Source: an uncultured Dysgonomonas sp.
Lineage (GTDB): Bacteria; Bacteroidota; Bacteroidia; Bacteroidales; Dysgonomonadaceae
NCBI RefSeq assembly: GCF_900079725.1
Contig: NZ_LT599032.1
Span: forward strand, 2,663,518 to 2,727,517
Length of the DNA stretch: 64,000 bases
Direction of reading: 5' to 3'
In this document: piece after piece, positions 34,643-43,138 of the stretch
How the letters are laid out: each line of letters starts with the position of its first letter
How positions within the stretch are numbered: position 1 is the stretch's first letter
Program-made: the position numbers and the translations under genes
The notes under the pieces: generated by a model
What the model was told of the DNA's origin: nothing
What the model saw: only the letters and a program-made list of their open reading frames with translations
Databases searched by the model: none

Positions 34643-36099
34643 ATTTCCTTTCTTAATCGGGCAACAGGCAAGTTCATCTGTTCCCGGTATTTAGCTACAG
34701 TACGGCGGGCAATTATATATCCCTTCTCTTTCAGTATCTCTGAAAGCCTGTCGTCTGTAAGCGGTCTCTTCTTGTCTTCGTGTTCGATACATTCTTTTAA
34801 TATGGCTTTCACTTCGCGGGAAGAAATTTCCTCGCCCGTGTCAGTCTGCATCGACTCTGAGAAGAAGTATTTAAGTGGGTAGATCCCAAAATTAGTCTGC
34901 ACATATTTACTATTGCTCACCCGAGATATGGTGGATATATCGTATCCTGTGCGCTGAGCCACATCTTTCAGTATCATCGGTCTCAACTGGGCTTCGTCCC
35001 CTGTAAGGAAAAAGTCGTATTGCATATCCATTATAGTCTGCATAGTACGCTGAAGCGTATCCTGCCTCTGCTTGATAGCATCGATGAACCAACGCGCGGA
35101 ATCCAGCTTCTGCTTCACGAAGAGAACAGCATTCTTGCTATCAGCGGACATGCTTTCCTTATTGTCGGCGTATCCTCTGAGCAGGTCGGAATATTCGCGG
35201 CTTACCTTCAGATCGGGAATGTTACGGTTATTCATGCTAAGCAGAAGTTCACCGTTATATGTTTCTATAATAAAATCGGGAACAATGGTACTCAATGTGA
35301 TGGACATGGAATCTCCCCAGTTATTACCCGGTTTAGGATTCAGTGTGGTTATTTCCTGTATTGCACCTTTTAGCCCGGTTTCATTGATATCCAGTTGTCT
35401 TATGATTTTGTCATAATGCCTTTTAGAGAATTCCTCGAAGTAATTGCTGATTATCTTTATAGCTAATTCCGTATTGTCTGATTTTTCTTTTCGTGTCAAT
35501 TGCAAAAGGAGGCATTCCTGTAGATTCCGGGCGCCTATACCTGCCGGCTCGAAATCCTGGATTGTCTTCAGTATTTCTTCGAGTTTAGAAACCGGAATAT
35601 CCAGATTTTGCTGGAAAATAAGGTCGTCCGAAATAGCAGAAAGAGATCTGTCCAGATAGCCGTTTTCGTCAATGTTACCTATGATGTATTCGGCTACTTT
35701 TTCGTCATTCTCTTCCAATTCACATTCACCCAATTGCTCTATCAGGTATTCGTGCAGGGAAGCTGCTACCGAAAATGGTATTTCGTCCTGTTTGCCGGAG
35801 GCTTGTCTATTACTATCCCGTAATTGATAATCAGGTATCTCTTCTTCATTCATGTAGTCACCTAAAGTCAAGTCTTCCTGAGATATATTTCCATCGTCTT
35901 CCGAATTGTAATCATCATCGAAATCCGATGTATCATCGGTTGGTTCGAGGCCTTCTTCCAGAGCCGGGTTGTCTTCGAGTTCCTGCTTTATACGTTCTTC
36001 TAACTCAATAACAGGCAACTCGGTTAGTTTGATAACCTGCATCTGAAGAGGAGAAAGCTTCTGCTGCTGTTTGAGTTGTAAGGACTGTTTTAGAGCCAT
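34639..36099 (-). CDS. rpoN: RNA polymerase sigma-54 factor
   Basis: This 486-residue protein has the Gln-rich activator-interacting region at the N-terminus (LKQSLQLKQQQKLSPLQMQV), then an acidic stretch (about 45-100), the core-binding region and the C-terminal DNA-binding part. The RpoN box ARRTVAKYRE sits at 464-473. It transcribes genes that need an AAA+ activator; none is encoded in the window. The gene has its own promoter and is followed by the PAP2-like gene with a 4-nt overlap. The order rpoN, PAP2-like, gcvH, purE makes one minus-strand unit. Confidence 0.97.
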   Translation of the reverse strand: MALKQSLQLKQQQKLSPLQMQVIKLTELPVIELEERIKQELEDNPALEEGLEPTDDTSDFDDDYNSEDDGNISQEDLTLGDYMNEEEIPDYQLRDSNRQASGKQDEIPFSVAASLHEYLIEQLGECELEENDEKVAEYIIGNIDENGYLDRSLSAISDDLIFQQNLDIPVSKLEEILKTIQDFEPAGIGARNLQECLLLQLTRKEKSDNTELAIKIISNYFEEFSKRHYDKIIRQLDINETGLKGAIQEITTLNPKPGNNWGDSMSITLSTIVPDFIIETYNGELLLSMNNRNIPDLKVSREYSDLLRGYADNKESMSADSKNAVLFVKQKLDSARWFIDAIKQRQDTLQRTMQTIMDMQYDFFLTGDEAQLRPMILKDVAQRTGYDISTISRVSNSKYVQTNFGIYPLKYFFSESMQTDTGEEISSREVKAILKECIEHEDKKRPLTDDRLSEILKEKGYIIARRTVAKYREQMNLPVARLRKEI

Positions 36100-36126
36100 A
36101 AAGTACCTGATAAAATTCTATTAAGA

Positions 36127-36134
36127 CAAAGATA
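36127..36134 (-). promoter_or_regulatory. -7 box TATCTTTG of rpoN
   Basis: The minus strand reads TATCTTTG 27 nt upstream of the rpoN ATG. Confidence 0.5.
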
Positions 36135-36281
36135 ATAATAAAAACAATATTTTAACGTAAAGGTTCAGCTATTGAATAACATAAGAATTGTAAAGTTTTT
36201 CCTTCCCTGCCTCCCGACGGGCAGATCCATTAAGCTCTATGAGTTTTTGATTGTATGGAAGAATCTGAGCGACCCGGGTAT

Positions 36282-36345
36282 TTTGTTAAAATCTGACATA
36301 TCTGACATATATTTAGCTTTTAGCTGATAGCTGTTAGTATAGGCT
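36282..36345. repeat. Repeat modules shared with the 29-kb and 52-kb gaps
   Basis: TGTTAAAATCTGACAT plus TCTGACA (36285-36306) recurs at 52409-52431. It is followed by TTTAGCTGATAGCTGTTAG, which is the inverse of the second module at 29190-29215. Confidence 0.7.
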
Positions 36346-36402
36346 GTCGCACAAGTGACTTTACAGCAGGCAATAAACAACTCGTATCTCGTATCTTTCT
36401 TC

Positions 36403-36423
36403 AAAAAGGTAACAAAAGTAACA
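36403..36423 (+). repeat. GGTAACAAAAGTAACA module
   Basis: A variant of the GGTAACAAAGGTTACA module seen at 29225-29241 (inverted), 52471-52489 and 52574-52590. Confidence 0.6.
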
Positions 36424-36465
36424 CGGAAAGTAATTAATAATGAAGAATGAAAAATTAATAATTAG

Positions 36466-36576
36466 CTTTTACCCTCTCTGTAGCCTCCCCTTGGGGAGGT
36501 TGGAGGGGCCCGTCAATACTTCAAAGAACGATAAGCCAACGGCTAAAGGCTATCGGCTATAATTATATAGATAAAG
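36466..36576 (-). repeat. Intergenic dispersed repeat, copy B
   Basis: Inverted copy of 29020-29129. The central hairpin is CCTCCCCTTGGGGAGG here. Outer pieces TTTATCTAT, GCCTTTAGCC and ATTGACGGGCCCCTC are conserved. It lies between rpoN and the metallo-hydrolase gene and may also act as a transcription barrier. Confidence 0.8.
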
Positions 36577-36605
36577 TTTTTTGAAATGCTTGCGGATTCG
36601 GATTA

Positions 36606-37430
36606 TCAGAATTCTCTCAATCCCGAAACCTTATATCTGCTGAGGGTTTCCAGTTTTACATCCCTGTTTACAACAACACCATTGGTAGCCAATGCCTGTT
36701 CTACGGTTTTGAATGCAATCTCGGGATGGTTATTGTCCTGGCTGAGATGACAGAGCCAGATATTCCGGAGATTTTCATTATAGATACTTGCAATAAATTC
36801 GGCCGAAAGGCGGTTGCTCAAATGTCCCATCCCGTTTTTTATACGCTCTTTGAGGTAATATGGGTACTTGCCGGTCTGAAGCATATATTCGTCATAATTG
36901 GCTTCAATTACAAGATGGTTGGCTTTGCAGGCATAATCCCTGATCTTGTCCGTGATGCGGCCTATATCCGTAACAACGACAAGTGCCTGTCCGTCAAACT
37001 CAATATGGTAGCCTACATTTTCGATACTATCGTGAGGGACGTCAAAGGCGGTTATATTAAAATCGGTGATTGTGAACGGCACTTCTTTTTCAATAACCCT
37101 TTTCGATTGATACAGATTAGCTTGTACCACTCTGTTGCGTTGGATTCCTTCGTGTACAGTTTCGGTCGCGTAAACCGGAATATTATACTTGTCCCCGAAG
37201 CATCCGACAGTTTTGATATGATCGGCGTGGTCGTGCGTGATAAGGATTGCTTTAATCTTTTCGAAAGCCACACCGTATTCGCGTAATGCTTTCGTTACAT
37301 TACGGATTCCTATTCCGGCATCTATAAGGATACCGTTTTCTTTGGTTCCCAGATAGTAACAGTTTCCGCTACTACCACTGCCCAGGCTGAAGAACTTATA
37401 TTTGTATTCTGAAAATAAATCATATTGCAT
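36606..37430 (-). CDS. MBL-fold metallo-hydrolase, WalJ/YycJ-like
   Basis: The chosen start is the ATG at 37430, giving 274 residues. A TTG 9 nt earlier overlaps the -7 promoter box and cannot be the start. The domain begins FFSLGSGSSGNCYYL and has the zinc motif HDHADH (66-71). Further ligands are in FDVPHDSIENVGY and VVTDIGRIT, and the C-terminal His is in WLCHLSQDNNHPE. This is the YycJ/WalJ subfamily, proposed as 5'-3' DNA exonucleases acting in replication or repair in Gram-positives. The role in Bacteroidetes is open. It may be translated from a leaderless mRNA. Confidence 0.88.
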   Translation of the reverse strand: MQYDLFSEYKYKFFSLGSGSSGNCYYLGTKENGILIDAGIGIRNVTKALREYGVAFEKIKAILITHDHADHIKTVGCFGDKYNIPVYATETVHEGIQRNRVVQANLYQSKRVIEKEVPFTITDFNITAFDVPHDSIENVGYHIEFDGQALVVVTDIGRITDKIRDYACKANHLVIEANYDEYMLQTGKYPYYLKERIKNGMGHLSNRLSAEFIASIYNENLRNIWLCHLSQDNNHPEIAFKTVEQALATNGVVVNRDVKLETLSRYKVSGLREF

Positions 37431-37436
37431 AACGTG

Positions 37437-37444
37437 CAAAGTTA
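37437..37444 (-). promoter_or_regulatory. -7 box TAACTTTG abutting the metallo-hydrolase start
   Basis: The minus strand reads TAACTTTG and ends 6 nt before the ATG at 37430, the only ATG ahead of the conserved core. Transcription should begin at about the A of the ATG. Confidence 0.5.
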
Positions 37445-37458
37445 AGGAGTATCCGGAT

Positions 37459-37495
37459 AAAAAAAGGTGTCCGTAACGTTAAAGTTATGAACACC
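37459..37495 (-). terminator. Terminator after the yjdM-like gene
   Basis: Stem GGTGT..ACACC with inner GTAAC/GTTAT pairing, followed on the minus strand by seven T. It lies between the yjdM-like stop and the metallo-hydrolase promoter. Confidence 0.75.
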
Positions 37496-37521
37496 TCCGG
37501 ATATATATTTTGAGCGGGTTC

Positions 37522-37854
37522 TTATCCTTTTTTCAGGAAGCATGTTTTTAAAACAATGCTCGACCCGTCTATTTTACAATCTACTTCTGTCGGTTCTTCG
37601 GTCAGACGGATACTTTTTACTTTCGTCCCGCGCTTGATGACCATCGACGAGCCTTTTACTTTCAGGTCTTTAATAACTGTTACAGCGTCACCGTCAAGTA
37701 ATTCTGCGCCATTGCTGTCTTTAGGGGTTGTGTCTTCTGTTTCTGTGTTTGCTTCGCCTGTCCATTCGTGAAAGCAATCGGGGCAAACATATGCCGTACC
37801 GTCGAAATAAGTATTTTCCATGCTGCACACCGGACAATTCGGAGTTCCTTCCAT
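37522..37854 (-). CDS. YjdM/PhnA family zinc-ribbon protein
   Basis: This 110-residue protein has a zinc ribbon (CPVC at 7-10 and CPDC near 25-28) and then a KOW-like SH3 barrel: DSNGAELLDGDAVTVIKDLKV, IKRGTKVKSIRL and CKIDGSSIVLKTCFLKK. This is the family once called PhnA (alkylphosphonate uptake). The E. coli member is YjdM and has no proven role in phosphonate use. No phn genes are nearby. It has its own promoter and terminator. Confidence 0.9.
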   Translation of the reverse strand: MEGTPNCPVCSMENTYFDGTAYVCPDCFHEWTGEANTETEDTTPKDSNGAELLDGDAVTVIKDLKVKGSSMVIKRGTKVKSIRLTEEPTEVDCKIDGSSIVLKTCFLKKG

Positions 37855-37882
37855 TTTTGCTAATTTTTTAGTGTTAAAAATG

Positions 37883-37890
37883 CAAAGATA
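37883..37890 (-). promoter_or_regulatory. -7 box TATCTTTG of the yjdM-like gene
   Basis: The minus strand reads TATCTTTG 28 nt upstream of the ATG at 37854. Confidence 0.5.
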
Positions 37891-37965
37891 ACGCTTTTAG
37901 GCTGTGAAGCCAAAACCACTGATTTATGTGTGGAAAAAATGACTAAGTTATATAATACAAAAGAC

Positions 37966-38004
37966 AGAGTAAAAAGAATAGGGTTTCTTCCATCTTTTTA
38001 CTCT
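37966..38004 (-). terminator. Terminator of the arsC-like/tamB transcript
   Basis: An 11-bp perfect stem AGAGTAAAAAG/CTTTTTACTCT with a 17-nt loop and a T-rich 3' side on the minus strand, 14 nt past the tamB stop. Confidence 0.7.
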
Positions 38005-38017
38005 GACTTTCATTATT

Positions 38018-41000
38018 TTATTTTTTCCGTTCATCACTTATCACCGGCTGCTTATTTACAGTCGTTTGTGTCGAATCTGCCGGTAGGGCAGGAGTGGCTT
38101 GTTGCTCTGCCGGAGTTGTTGTATCTTGTTGAGGCTGATTTGGTGTCTGAGCCTGGCCTTGCCCCTGTTGGGCTTCATTTCGTCTGAATCTTCTTGGCTT
38201 AAATGACTGGAACAGACGCTTCAGTGTGGCGGCTTCTTTGTTGTAAATAATACCTACACCCTGAGTTGTGGGCGCCTGGCGATAATATTTATCATTGGTA
38301 TGGCTATATGCTCTCAACGTCCACATTGTGTTCAATTTATATTCCAAGTCGAAATTTCCGATAAAGTTATTATCTACACTCGTTTGGTCTGTGCGGTATC
38401 CTAAGTCTGTTTTCAATATCAGCCTGTCGTCCCAGAATGTACGGGAAACATTTACCTGCATGTTCATGTCGGACAATGTGCCGTCGTTCGATTCCACAGT
38501 AGCGCCTACCTGCCATTTATCTCCCAGCATATTACCTACTAGAGACGACATGGCACCGGATAGGGCGCTGCCGGCGATGCTGGTCCATATACCATCGCCG
38601 AAGTTTGCTCCGCTGCTTCCCGAAGTTGGATAGAATGTACCCATAGCAATCAGGGATGCAAATTGTTTTATTTTCTGTTCATCGGTGCTGATATAGGTGT
38701 TTACTTTTCGCTGCACATCATCATTTGCATCAGGCAGGCTAATGTTATAGGTGAGGTCCATATTATCCATATTTCCTACAATACCGAGTACACAGTCCAC
38801 AGATACCTTGGACGATGAATTATCCATCACAAAACTAGGGTCTAATGTTTCCAGTGCTGCCCTCACCCTTCTGTAAGCCGTGATTTCAAATCGGGTTTTC
38901 ATCGGGTCTCCGATAAAATGCAATTTACTGCCGTTCTGTATTTTAAAGTCCAGTTTCTTTATGTTTTGCAGATTCAGTTTCACGGTCCCGTCCGTCAATG
39001 AATAGTCTCCATATGCCGACATGTTCTCATTCAGCATATTATAATTGAATGTGATAGACCCATTTCCTTTTGCCTGCAATTCATCGCCTGTAGATGGGTC
39101 TATGATAATGCCGATTGCCAGATCGGGAGTTACATCGAGTTTTACAGTCAGTTGTATTGGTAGAGGCTGATCTTTGGCCTTAGCGACCATATCTTTGAGT
39201 GAGTTCCTTAACTTTTCTTCCGGCACATTTATATATACTACACTCTTATAATCGGTTGCTTCGGAGTGTTGAGGCAGAAGGATATTCAAATTCGAATTTT
39301 TGTCATTCTTTATCTGCAGGTTCATATTGATGCCGTCGTTGGTGCCGTCTATCCTGACATTGCCTGAGGCATAAACCCGTCCGTAGAAAAGACTGTCGGT
39401 CCTGTGCTCGGTATTCAGCACCATGAGTTTGTTCATCCGCATATTGAGCGAATATTTCATATTGTCGAAGTTTTTGTGAGTCACAGTAGCACTTACATTG
39501 GCGGTATTGCCCTGGCTGTCTTTCAGGGTCAGGTTGTCGAATCCTATCCGGTCGGGGCTTACCCTGATGGTATCGGATATGGTATAGGTTACGTTGGTGT
39601 AGTCTATCCCTATCTGTGTATCGTTGAACCCAAGGAACCCCCTCACAAGCGGCGCTTTTGTGTTTCCTTCTATCATCAGGTTGGAGCTGATGGTTCCGTC
39701 GACCTTGTTGAGCATATCGGAGACGAATGGCTGTACCCAGCGCAGAGGCATCTTTTCCATCCTTAACTGGAGGTCGAGTGAATCCTGATTGGTGTATATA
39801 GTACCATCTATTTCGGCGAGGGTTTCTTCTGCTTTTACCAGTGCTGCCTGCATGGCTACTCCTCCGTATTCGTTACTCCAGTGACTGTCGAGGTCCATTG
39901 TGCCCAATGTGTCGCTGAAGAGGACGATGTCGGCGATCTGAAATCCTTCTGTATACAGTTCGGGCTGGTCGAGTATATTGGTGAGCAGGACATCTCCGTG
40001 AATACATCCGCGGATGTTCTTCACATCGAATGCTTCCAGCAGGTCTCCTATCTCGGCATGGGTGAAGTAAACCCTGAGGCTATCACTTTTTTCACTTGAA
40101 ATCACCCCGTCTATATTGAAATACGGTTTTTTGTTCACTCCCAGTCCTACATTATGTATCTCAGTACGTGTCCCTTCGTTCAGTATTTCGGCGGGCAGCA
40201 GATTTAACGCCAGTTTGTCTACCATGATGTCTGACGGAGTTATCTTGAGGGAAGAAACAAGTTCTTTTTTCTCATTGCGGCTAAAGCTGGCCAGGGCTTC
40301 TATATCTCCTTTTATATTGATATTGGTACTGTCACTGGTCACGCTTACGAATGTGTAGATTGTATTTTTCTCTCCGTTGGTATTGAGGGCGATGTTATAC
40401 TTCCCTTTATCCATCATTACGCTGCTGGCACCTGAAATGTTGAAGGCCGAGTCGAGGTTCATAACATCCAGAGTCGTATTTTTAATTTCAATTTCGCCAT
40501 AACGGAGGCGTGGAACATTCCCTTTCACCGACAGTTGTTTGTCTATGGTATTGATGCGTCCGCTTATCGAAGCCGGATCTATAATATCGACAGGTAAGAC
40601 AAATATTTCTCCCAGTTTTTCAGTATTGTTGGCTGTAATATTGAAAGTGAAATTGTTTTGCTCTTTCTTTGTCCGTTTTCTCATTTGGAATACATCGGGC
40701 AGATATCCGTTCATCAGGTTTGTAAATTCGTCACTAATAGTAGTAAATGAATATTGTCCTGCTATATTGGCTGTCAATAGGGAAGAGGTGAGTGTGATAA
40801 ATTTACTGCCATCCTCTTTTTTGCCTGATTCCAACGTAAATTTACCCGGTTGGAATGCGAAATTATCATCATGGAAGTCGAGGCTGTCCAAATCTGCCTT
40901 TCCTACAATATTGTCAATGTCCAATCCTTTGAACTGCCCTTTCAGAGCCATGGTCAGACGTGGATTTACCCAGTCGGGGTTCTTATAGAAAGGGTCTATT

Positions 41001-42619
41001 TGTAGCGAATCTAGTCTGAGGCGTAAATTGATATCAGGTACTTTGGCCTGAGACATATCAGCGTCAACGAATATTTTTCCTATCTTCCAGTCGGCACGGG
41101 CAGTCAATCCCATTTTTTGAGCATTGTAAAATCCGCTGAAAGGAACGTTTTTCATTGTTTCTTTTTCGAATTGTAGGGCATCTATACTTCCCTGCATCTG
41201 TGCAGAGAGAGACTCTCTTTCTGTTTGCCTCGCTCTCAGGTCTATATGCGCAGAGAGATTACCTAATCCTGCAGTACCTCCGAGCAATCTGCCCAGATTA
41301 AAGTTGCGTGTTTTCAGTCCGGCATTTACACTGAAGTTGGTAAATGTGGTATCCACACCACCGGTCGCCAGCAGTGAGACAAGTCCTTGCCTGCACCATG
41401 CTTCGGAATTGAGTTTGAACTTATTCAACTGTCCAGTCAATGTTCCTTTCAGGAATATGTCTCCCATGTCCCTTAATATATCAGGAGTCACAAAGGTGGA
41501 ATCACCGAGTTTTGCAAAATCGGAGATTGCTCTGGTCGATGCTTTCAGTTTATTGATAGAAAGATTTATATCCGAGTTTCCGTATCGCTCATAATTACCC
41601 AGACTGGCCAGCCCCTCAAGGACAAAATCATCACCATAGGTGAGGTTTATATTTTCGATATTCACAGCAGGCAACGTTCCCGATATATTGGTTTTCAACG
41701 AAAGTTTGTTCCTCAGGAATTTGAGATTCGGCAGGAATGCGGTTAAATCTTCGGCGGATAATTCCGTGTCGTCCGTGCCTATTTCGAAAGCGCTGTTCGA
41801 TAAGTTATATCTTACTTTAGTGGTTATCAGGTGAGAGTTAGGTAAGTTTAAGGAGAGGTTTTCTACCCAGAGTTGCGACTTGTCGGAGTATAAATGCCCT
41901 TTCAGGCTTTTGATTTCAACTCCCGACTTTTCTTTTGCCGACAGACTGTTGAGCGCGATGTCGAATTTGTCGGCATCTATCGAGTTCAGGTCTACATTCG
42001 CATTCACATCGTATAAGGATATATGGGATGCATTGAACATCTGCGGTGTCTCCGGCACAGACAATACGTCATAATTCAATCGACCGCGTTTCAAACTGAC
42101 GTCTTCGATGACCACTACCAGCGAGCTTTTGGTCGTATCCACTTTGGTGGTGTCGGCGCTCGAAAATGCATCTATTACAAACTGGAAGTTAAAGTCGCTT
42201 ACACTATCTTTCTGATTTACATTTATCAGGAAATTATCTACCGTGATTCCTGTAATAGCGAGTTTATTACTTTTGATAAATTCCCAAGGGCTGAGGCTTA
42301 CGCTCAGGTCCTGCGCATAAAGCAGTGTATCCCTGGTCTGATCTTCTATATAGATGCCTTTCAGGCTTACATTATTGAAAAGGCTTAAACGGACTTCGTC
42401 TATCGAAACCTCCGTTTTCATCGTCTCTTTCAGTTTGTTTACGGCAAAGTCCGCAACCTTTTGCTGCACATACGGTATGGAAAGCAGTACATATAAAAGC
42501 ACGTTAAGCCCGATAAGTCCAAGGACTATATACAGGAATATCTTGAAAAGTTTCTTAATCAGGCTTTTCTTTTTCGGGGCTTCTTCCGGCGCTAATTTTA
42601 CGTCTTCTTTTTCCTCCAT
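38018..42619 (-). CDS. tamB: TamB-like translocation and assembly module protein
   Basis: This 1533-residue protein has one N-terminal membrane helix (about 27-49). A very long beta-groove region of AsmA/TamB type follows (residues about 50-1080: SLFNNVSLKGIYIEDQTRDT, many amphipathic strands). The C-terminal TamB/DUF490 domain is at about 1080-1480 (ITFNYNMLNENMSAYGDYSL). The tail (about 1475-1533) is rich in Gln and Pro and ends in a basic patch. TamB-family proteins span the periplasm and are thought to carry phospholipids and help outer-membrane protein assembly. No tamA is in the window. It follows an ArsC/Spx-like gene by 10 nt. Confidence 0.92.
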   Translation of the reverse strand: MEEKEDVKLAPEEAPKKKSLIKKLFKIFLYIVLGLIGLNVLLYVLLSIPYVQQKVADFAVNKLKETMKTEVSIDEVRLSLFNNVSLKGIYIEDQTRDTLLYAQDLSVSLSPWEFIKSNKLAITGITVDNFLINVNQKDSVSDFNFQFVIDAFSSADTTKVDTTKSSLVVVIEDVSLKRGRLNYDVLSVPETPQMFNASHISLYDVNANVDLNSIDADKFDIALNSLSAKEKSGVEIKSLKGHLYSDKSQLWVENLSLNLPNSHLITTKVRYNLSNSAFEIGTDDTELSAEDLTAFLPNLKFLRNKLSLKTNISGTLPAVNIENINLTYGDDFVLEGLASLGNYERYGNSDINLSINKLKASTRAISDFAKLGDSTFVTPDILRDMGDIFLKGTLTGQLNKFKLNSEAWCRQGLVSLLATGGVDTTFTNFSVNAGLKTRNFNLGRLLGGTAGLGNLSAHIDLRARQTERESLSAQMQGSIDALQFEKETMKNVPFSGFYNAQKMGLTARADWKIGKIFVDADMSQAKVPDINLRLRLDSLQIDPFYKNPDWVNPRLTMALKGQFKGLDIDNIVGKADLDSLDFHDDNFAFQPGKFTLESGKKEDGSKFITLTSSLLTANIAGQYSFTTISDEFTNLMNGYLPDVFQMRKRTKKEQNNFTFNITANNTEKLGEIFVLPVDIIDPASISGRINTIDKQLSVKGNVPRLRYGEIEIKNTTLDVMNLDSAFNISGASSVMMDKGKYNIALNTNGEKNTIYTFVSVTSDSTNINIKGDIEALASFSRNEKKELVSSLKITPSDIMVDKLALNLLPAEILNEGTRTEIHNVGLGVNKKPYFNIDGVISSEKSDSLRVYFTHAEIGDLLEAFDVKNIRGCIHGDVLLTNILDQPELYTEGFQIADIVLFSDTLGTMDLDSHWSNEYGGVAMQAALVKAEETLAEIDGTIYTNQDSLDLQLRMEKMPLRWVQPFVSDMLNKVDGTISSNLMIEGNTKAPLVRGFLGFNDTQIGIDYTNVTYTISDTIRVSPDRIGFDNLTLKDSQGNTANVSATVTHKNFDNMKYSLNMRMNKLMVLNTEHRTDSLFYGRVYASGNVRIDGTNDGINMNLQIKNDKNSNLNILLPQHSEATDYKSVVYINVPEEKLRNSLKDMVAKAKDQPLPIQLTVKLDVTPDLAIGIIIDPSTGDELQAKGNGSITFNYNMLNENMSAYGDYSLTDGTVKLNLQNIKKLDFKIQNGSKLHFIGDPMKTRFEITAYRRVRAALETLDPSFVMDNSSSKVSVDCVLGIVGNMDNMDLTYNISLPDANDDVQRKVNTYISTDEQKIKQFASLIAMGTFYPTSGSSGANFGDGIWTSIAGSALSGAMSSLVGNMLGDKWQVGATVESNDGTLSDMNMQVNVSRTFWDDRLILKTDLGYRTDQTSVDNNFIGNFDLEYKLNTMWTLRAYSHTNDKYYRQAPTTQGVGIIYNKEAATLKRLFQSFKPRRFRRNEAQQGQGQAQTPNQPQQDTTTPAEQQATPALPADSTQTTVNKQPVISDERKK

Positions 42620-42629
42620 GCAGAACTAT

Positions 42630-42992
42630 TTATTTTTTTAGTCTTTCAGACCATTCTTCCTCATTGAACCCTACCAGTACAAAGTCATTTCCTATCACCA
42701 GCGGACGTTTTACAACCATTCCGTTGGATGCGAGTATTTCTATCAATTCGCCTTCAGATGCAGACTTAACCTTCTCTTTCAGATTTTCTTCCTTATAAAT
42801 CCTGCCTGAAGTATTAAAGAACTTTCCGATAGGCAATCCGCTCTTCTTTATCCATGCCGCCAGTTCTGTCTTTGTAGGGTTATCTGTAGTTATATCGCGG
42901 CTCTCTACGGAGACATTATTCTGTTTTAGCCATTTGGCCGCCTTCTGGCATGTGCCGCATTTTGGATATTGGAGGAATAGTTTTGTACCCAT
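42630..42992 (-). CDS. ArsC/Spx family protein
   Basis: This 120-residue thioredoxin-fold protein has the Cys12-x-x-Cys15 motif (YPKCGTCQKA), WIKKSGLPIGKFFNTSG and the C-terminal VKRPLVIGNDFVLVGF. This matches arsenate reductase / Spx / MgsR-type proteins. The CxxC form and the absence of ars genes argue for a YffB- or Spx-like role, not arsenate detoxification, though neither is proven. It has its own promoter and is the first gene before tamB (10-nt gap). Confidence 0.88.
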   Translation of the reverse strand: MGTKLFLQYPKCGTCQKAAKWLKQNNVSVESRDITTDNPTKTELAAWIKKSGLPIGKFFNTSGRIYKEENLKEKVKSASEGELIEILASNGMVVKRPLVIGNDFVLVGFNEEEWSERLKK

Positions 42993-43025
42993 TCTGATTT
43001 CTTTATTTTATATTTTAACTATTTA

Positions 43026-43033
43026 CAAAAATA
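43026..43033 (-). promoter_or_regulatory. -7 box TATTTTTG of the arsC-like/tamB unit
   Basis: The minus strand reads TATTTTTG 33 nt upstream of the ATG at 42992. The divergent yicC promoter is 75 nt away. Confidence 0.45.
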
Positions 43034-43107
43034 AGTAATTACTAATGATTAACGCAGATTGTGCATTTAAAGTTCTTATTTTTTAATCGGAACGTATAAT
43101 ATTTGTG

Positions 43108-43115
43108 TATTTTTG
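43108..43115 (+). promoter_or_regulatory. -7 box TATTTTTG of the yicC-gmk-nadD operon
   Basis: TATTTTTG lies 23 nt upstream of the yicC ATG (43139). It excludes the in-frame TTG at 43103 as the start. Confidence 0.5.
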
Positions 43116-43138
43116 TGCCTAAATCTAAAATTAGCAGC

